A stretch of 28,850 nucleotides of DNA from assembly GCA_001642005.1 (NCBI GenBank), contig LWCA01000398.1:1-28850 (forward strand), in the 5' to 3' direction. Numbering within the stretch: the stretch's first letter is position 1; every line of letters begins with the position of its first letter. Both the position numbers and the translations under genes were made by a program. The DNA comes from Intoshia linei. Taxonomy: Eukaryota > Orthonectida > Rhopaluridae. The notes beneath the pieces were generated by a model. It was not told the DNA's origin. It was given only the letters and a program-made list of their open reading frames with translations, and searched no databases. Of the stretch, positions 22,941-28,850 are shown one piece after another.

Positions 22941-25900
22941 ATGAAGAGAAAACACCTAGATACAATCACCAGGATTGATTCAAATTCTACATACAAATCC
23001 ACAGTTCAAAAAAAAATGAAATGTATGTCCCAAGATAAATATCCAATTCCAACAATCGTGCACGTGTTTAGAAATTGCATAACTGGGAAAAATTACAAAG
23101 CGGCCAGTGAATACATTTTAAAAAACCCTACACTAGACATTTTCAAAAAGTTATTAAAAGATGAATCAACCCATGAAGAGGTAATTTTAATGATATTTAA
23201 GACATTTGTGTTTATGAGAAATTTTAAAAATATCGCGGAATCAGACAGTCAAGTTTGCGAAAAAAATTTAAAAATAATTGTCAGTTCTTTGAAAATATTG
23301 GAAGGTTATTTGATGAATGATTATAAACCAATGGAAAAATGTTTAAACTCTAAAAAAATTATATGGAGATGTTCCTGTATATACCAAACTATGAGTATTG
23401 TATTGGAAACTTGTACAAAGGTTCCATTTGTAATTTTGACAAATGTAACTAATATGATTGGTGCCATAAGCGTTGTATTCAAACGCCAAAAAAATAGTAA
23501 AAATGTTTCAAATATGCAAAGCCATAGCATCATTTTTCTCACTCGCGTGTTTGAAAAGGTGCCAGGTAAATATTTAAAACAGTTGATTTCTTTGAAAGCC
23601 AATGTTTTGACTAGTACTTTTTTTGTATTTAAAAATTTAAATTTAAAAGTAGTTTACCAATATTTAAAGAGTATCTATGATCATATTATTCTAAATACTT
23701 TAATACCTAAAAGTACCAAATTGTTTCTTTTTAATTCCAATTCCATGAGTATCATGGCTTCAAATTATTTTTGGAAAAACCCTAGTTTAGAATCTACTGA
23801 AAACGAAGAAATTGTATGGGACCAAGTTGACGCAATTCTTCAAACTACATGCTGTGATACACGAGTCGGTATTGTATTTGATGCAGAAAACGAAACTTTG
23901 AAAAATTTTATTTTAAATTTGAATGGCATTCTAACAAGTCGATATAAAAGACGATTGGTTATTAATATTATTACAAATTCTCCTAGGTTGTTTAGTGTTT
24001 TTGTGGAAAAATCTAAAATTTTTAATTGTTTTGATTTAGAAAAGTTTTTTGAACCAAACTTCTTGGAAGCTGCCATTAAATCTCTCAATTTCCTTTTGGA
24101 TGTATACGATAAAATGCCTTTATCTGAAACTGATATTACATTGCCTTCAAGTGTGCTTTTGTTTATTAATAACGTTTTTTCAAATCACGAAAAATACTTT
24201 TCCTTCATATCTGAACCTTTGAAGTTATACCTCGTTTGTTCTCGTCTCTGTACGTCAAATTTGAAAAAAATTCAAAATTATTTCAAAATGAAACATACTT
24301 TAATAAATATGGACAAATTTCGGCATTTACCTAGTCTTTTGAATTTATACGATATTTTTAGTAAATTAGACCCTAGTTGTTCACTGCACGCCGATTTTGT
24401 TTTGGAAGATTATCATTTATTTTATCAATATTTAACATTTCATATTAATTTGGCACACGAAAATTTCCCGTATACTATGGATTTGAATACACTGTTCCAC
24501 AAAACAATTACGAGGTGCATTAAAATAAAAAATGGAGATGGTGTATTTAATGAGAAATGCACTGAGAATATTGTTGATTGGATAAGTAATAATTCGTTGA
24601 ATCTTTATAAAATTGACGTACAGTTCATGGTCAATTATCTGGTCATCTCAAAAATTAATGTCCTGTTTTCCATGAAACTTTTAAACAAATTTTTAATTGA
24701 AAATAGTGCTGACAAGGAAAATGTTTTACCTAAACTTGTGGTGATATTAAACTTTTTTAAAGGTAATGATTTGTATAATATTTGTAATTTATTCGTTATG
24801 GATGTTTTAAACAAAAAATTTCAAATCAATGCATTTATGAAAAAATGTGTTTTTGGGACATTTAAATGTGATTTATCAGAAAAATGTGATTTTGATAATA
24901 TTTACATATTTATTTTAACATGTTATAAGGATATTTTTCAAAATACGTTCACCTCGTGTTTATTCAAAAATGTTAAGAAAATTGTGACGTTTCTTAAAGA
25001 ATTTTTCGGTTTAAATTCGGAAAATTTAAATTTTGCTTTATTGTATTCTGTTATTGATGTAGTGGTAATGGTGTCTACCTCCAACAATGAGTATACTAAA
25101 GAAAATGTAAAAGTACTAAACTATTGTTTCAAATCATTGTACTTTTGTTTACGTCTTTTTCAAAACAAATATTTACCAAATACTGATGAATTAACCTGCA
25201 TTGAACAGGACATTAAGGGTCAATCTGATTGGAGCATTTCTCTTTTATTGAACTTAAATTACAAATACAAATTTTCAGAAGTATTTAAGAAACCAATGAT
25301 TCCTTACCCAGTAATGGCTATTTATCAGTCTTTGATGGGTTTAACAAAAATTGATTTTATCGAAAAAGTTGAAAATAGAAAATTTTTGAAAAGAATTTAC
25401 AAATTTGTAAACTTACCTTGCATGTTCCACATTTCAGTCAATGTTAATTCTATTGATTCAAGTGTACATAATTTTCCTATAATTTCTCAAACCAATGCTG
25501 TTTGTTCCATGCTAGGAGCGACATTACTTCAATTACGTGGTGCTAATTTTGATGCATTTTTAAACATTGTTAAGGATCAACATTTTAAGGATTACTGTAT
25601 AAATAATATCCAAAATTTTAACAAAATGCACATATATAATTCAAAAAGCAAATATTCATTTTTTTCTTTTGTAAATGGTGTTTGCGAATTAGATAAATTT
25701 GATGTTGAATTATGTGAATTAATTTGCAGAGCTTGTCATTTATTTCAATGTATAATTATAAATTTAAAACAAGGCATTAATGATGCATATTTACATGCTT
25801 TCTTAAACAAAATGAAGGGAAAACGTTTTATTTTGTATATTTTACCGTTACTACCAAAATATTCTACTTTTTGGTTTTCCACTTTGCCAGTAGGGATTTC

Positions 25901-28422
25901 TTTTATCTATGGTTTACTTGAAATGGATAAATGTCATGTCAAATATTTACAAATTTTTTTAATAAATTGTTCTTTAACCTCTTGTCAAGAGAACACGAAC
26001 CTTGGAAATGATTTGGAATTGGATTGGCTAAAATGTATACTCAATTGTGGATGGATAAACGTTCACTTGTGTATGAAAGTAATGGACTATAAACATTTTG
26101 CTGTTCCAAATTCGTGGAATTCCATCATTAATTTTATTGAATTAATTAATGTTATATATACCTTTTCAGATAATGTATCAAATAGTTTTATAAAGCAAAC
26201 TGAAAAACTTTTATTAAATGGCAGTGTTGTTCAGTATGTTTTAAAATATAAAAAAATGTTGTTGGTCGATTCCATAACTAGTCTCCACGATCACATTCTT
26301 GATAAATTTCAACCGTTTATACAAGTGCATTTGGGTTTTTTAGACGTATTTTATAATGATGATGTCAAAGTAGATGTTGATGTATTATGCGACTTGACGG
26401 ATTATCTTTTACATCTGTCCCAAAAGTTTGATATACAAAAAATTATTTTACCAATATTACGAAAAATTTTTACATTATTACCGAAAATTAACGATGCTAA
26501 AATGACGTATGCTTATGACTCCTTTTTCAAATTGATTCAAAGTGTAGACGATGAATTTGAAATTAATAATGTCACCATTTTACACTATATTCCATGGGGC
26601 ATAACGTCAAACCAATTTTTAAGTTACATTTACCGTTATGTGAATCATTTTGATGAAAAATTGGTCAGTGTTTTATTAAAATCTGAAAAATTTTACGAAA
26701 TGTTGACCAATGATGCCACGGTTTTATTGAATTTTTTAACTAAACTATTTACTCATCAACCTCACTTACTGAATATAAAAATTATTACAGTTTTGTTGTG
26801 TACGTTTACTGCTAAAGACACTAAAAACGATAATAATATTTATGCTGTATTAAAGTTGTTTCGCAATATATACCCGGAGAAGGATGCTAAAATAAAACCA
26901 TACATTTGGAGTACTGACGCCATCAATTTTTATTCAATAAAAAAACAGGTCAGTATTCCTATTTTTAAAAAAGCAACATTTTCTGAAATTTTACAAATAA
27001 TTGATCGTGATACGCTTTATCGTACATGTGTTTTTACTTACTTACCCCTATGTTTGCAAACAGGCAAATTCAATTCCATTTACATTTCAGAGTTTTTACT
27101 GAATCTTATCCATCATTTAGTTGTAATTTGTAATGAAGTTTTTATTTATCGAAACTTTTTCTTGAATCACTGTTTCACTTTTTGCATTTCTCAGTTAACT
27201 GTCTCAAATCACAAGGTTAGAAAAGAAGCTTATGATGTTTTGAATAATTATTCCAAAAAAATTAAAGACGAAACTTTTCATGAAAAGTATTTGATTACTT
27301 CAATCTATAATTGCATTTTCTATTATTACAATGATGATTCTTCTTGGGTGTCCGACAATAGATTATCGTGTCCTATAATTTTAGAGCCTTTGATTGCTCA
27401 ATTTTTCATTCAGCTGATTCATACCAATATACACTCGTTTGGTGTATTCAAAAATGCTCCAAAGTCAATCACTTCTACCGTTTTTAAACAATCTTTAGAT
27501 GCGTTTAAGGACAAACAAAACAAACATACATTTTCTTCCATCCTTTTGACGAAGGTTAATATAAAAATTGAATTAATGCTACAATTGGACGGAACAACAG
27601 ATTATCGAATTATGGCTGTTAAAATGTTGCAAAATTCAATTACTAATAACGGAAAGATTAATAAATCTAAAATTTTTGAAAAATCTCAGTTATTTTGCAA
27701 TTTATTGCACATGTTTTCAAATAATTTTGTCAACAAAAAACTACGAATACAAATTTGCACATTTTTTAAAAAGTGTATTTTACTAAATAAAACTATTTTT
27801 TTAAATTTATTAAACAATCATTCCTTTTTGAACTGGATTATTCAATTTCTTGAATACAAAGAGTAATTTTAAAATTTTAGTATTTTTTATTTTTTTTAGA
27901 AATAGCGAGCTACGTGTTTCCATTTTACAGTTGATTATTTATAGTGGGTATTCTATACACAAGTTTAATTTGGAAAATTATAAAATCATGTATCGACAAT
28001 TGCTTTTCATTGTTCCTCCAAAATATTTGTAATTTTTTCATTTGTTTACATAAATTAATTTTAGTCATCAAAATGGAATCGAATCAATGTATGAAAATAA
28101 TTTAATTACTTTTATTGACTATTATTTGCATAATGATACATTTGATGAAGCCATTCAATATTATCAGATTTATGTTAATTATTTCAAAGAGACTTTATGC
28201 ACTAATAATGATAATATTGAAAATGTCTTGATTCGGTTGTATCGGGTCGCTACCAAATATGCGAAATATCGACAATTTACACCTCTAAATATTTATCTTG
28301 TCAATCATGCCTTAAAATTTATCGATAATAATCAGAGCACTTTAATCAAATTATCACCTCTTAAATTTACAGAAATTAAGAAAAACTGTACACAATTTAT
28401 TGAAGATGTAAATAAATGTTAA
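22941..28422 (+). CDS. URB1: URB1 / Npa1, nucleolar pre-60S assembly factor
   Basis: Model: exons 22941-27862, 27900-28028 and 28065-28422, with introns of 37 and 36 nt. Splices are phase 2 at both joints, giving 1802 aa (yeast Urb1 about 1760, human about 2270). URB1 is a huge helical-repeat scaffold of early pre-60S particles in the nucleolus, working with the Npa2, Dbp6, Nop8 and Rsa3 group. The start is ATG at 22941 (MKRKHLDTI), giving a basic nuclear-type N-terminus (KRK, KKMK); the GTG at 22929 in the same frame is not the start. Alpha-solenoid texture throughout, no catalytic motif. Links to the family: the region near residues 310-370 (VGIVFDAENETLKNFI, then two helices), and the C-terminal block LTVSNHKVRKEAYDVLNNY (about 1425-1445), like the conserved SSSD..[VM]R..AY..L motif. 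The last exon was recognised by splicing from FIVPPKY into FHQNGIESMYE. The Cys/Phe/Asn-rich composition follows the genome's AT bias. Confidence 0.8.
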
Positions 28423-28571
28423 TATTTTTTTAAATTCTTGTATATTTTTAAGGGATACTCATTTTCTAGCATATTTGGTGTATCTATTTTATCTTTCTTT
28501 CTATATTCTGTTAAATCTGTTGCATTTATTATTTCAATGTCTTCATCTCTATCCATTTCATCGTCACTTTC
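28419..28571 (-). CDS. last exon of an unknown convergent gene (partial)
   Basis: On the minus strand, TTTTAG at 28577-28572 is followed by an open frame of 50 codons ending in TAA at 28421-28419. It starts ESDDEMDRDEDIEI and ends LKIYKNLKKY. The acidic, charged composition looks coding and unlike nearby non-coding DNA. The stop codon shares bases with the URB1 stop (TTAA at 28419-28422), so the two genes meet tail to tail. Upstream exons are outside the window or beyond the transposase scrap. Family not recognised. Confidence 0.45.
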   Translation of the reverse strand, partial: ESDDEMDRDEDIEIINATDLTEYRKKDKIDTPNMLENEYPLKIYKNLKKY

Positions 28572-28584
28572 CTAAAAGTGTAAA

Positions 28585-28850
28585 ATTATTTTAGAACATC
28601 AACAAAAATCAATGTCAATATTCTGTAAAAAGTCAGAAAAAGCAACGATTTCATATTTTAAATTGAGTTACATGTTAGCAAAAAATGGAAAACCGTTTTC
28701 AGGTGGTCAATTTTTAAAAGATTGTTTTCTCGGAATTTCTGATGATCTTTTTCAAGGCTTTCATAATAACATATAATAAAATTTGCTATTGCAGACTTGC
28801 AATTATCACGTAATACTGTTATGAGACAAATAGAAAAACTTAGTAAAGAT
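28585..28850 (+). pseudogene. broken hAT-type transposase fragment (ZBED/FAM200-like), runs off edge
   Basis: In one frame: MSIFCKKSE, then ISYFKLSYMLAKNGKPFSGG and LKDCFLGISDDLF, ending in TAA at 28774-28776. A second frame continues with FAIADLQLSRNTVMRQIEKL to the window end. Together they match the start of hAT transposases of the type domesticated as ZBED5, FAM200 and GTF2IRD2 (SYxVAYxIAKxxKP..., then LSxNTVxRRI). The change of frame and the stop codon show decay. It lies in what would be an intron of, or upstream of, the minus-strand gene. It may represent the transposase source for the small hAT elements in the window, but their ends cannot be matched to it here. Confidence 0.7.

Noticed and set aside
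28087-28422. Separate small gene starting at ATG 28087
   Set aside because: The frame joins URB1 exon 2 in phase over a 36-nt GT-AG intron, and the total length then matches Urb1.

Overview
The window is nuclear DNA of a small-genome animal, most likely an insect or another arthropod. It is strongly AT-rich. The genes encode conserved metazoan proteins (Tudor-SN, TMEM216, a C2CD3-like C2-domain protein, URB1, an hnRNP F/H relative), and non-coding sequence is littered with small hAT and Tigger/pogo-type DNA transposons. Nearly all coding introns I could place by reading through splice sites are only 32-50 nt long, with a mode near 36 nt. The few long introns are those that took up transposons. 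Strepsiptera or another lineage with compact introns would fit, but I cannot fix the taxon from sequence alone.

Layout, left to right. (1) An unrecognised two-exon gene at 782-1894 (+), then about 2.2 kb with no gene I can see. (2) Tudor-SN (SND1) at 4254-9595 (-), rebuilt as 8 exons and 995 aa. One 2.1-kb intron holds a 989-bp hAT-type element. (3) A 547-bp divergent intergenic region, then a TMEM216 gene (copy A, 10143-10734, +). (4) A FOXP-like zinc-finger remnant (about 11011-11560) and a clear hnRNP F/H-type RRM pseudogene (12232-13392) with a deletion, a frameshift and a nonsense codon. (5) A C2CD3-like gene at 13725-21840 (+), 8 exons, whose introns carry a nested hAT-in-Tigger insertion, a 605-bp hAT element with a perfect 8-bp target duplication, and a possible further hAT scrap. 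(6) A second TMEM216 gene (copy B, 22164-22740, +) with the same five-exon structure as copy A. (7) URB1/Npa1 (22941-28422, +), 3 exons, 1802 aa. Its stop codon overlaps the stop codon of a convergent, partly seen gene (28419-28571, -). (8) A broken hAT-type transposase fragment running off the right edge.

Functional grouping: TMEM216 (ciliary transition zone) and C2CD3 (distal centriole, start of ciliogenesis) sit next to each other as TMEM216-A, C2CD3-like, TMEM216-B. URB1 (60S ribosome biogenesis) and Tudor-SN (RNA regulation) are housekeeping neighbours. The two decayed genes between TMEM216-A and the C2CD3-like gene suggest a segmental duplication whose passengers have eroded. That is inference. 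All gene models come from reading splice sites and protein motifs by eye; no database search was run.
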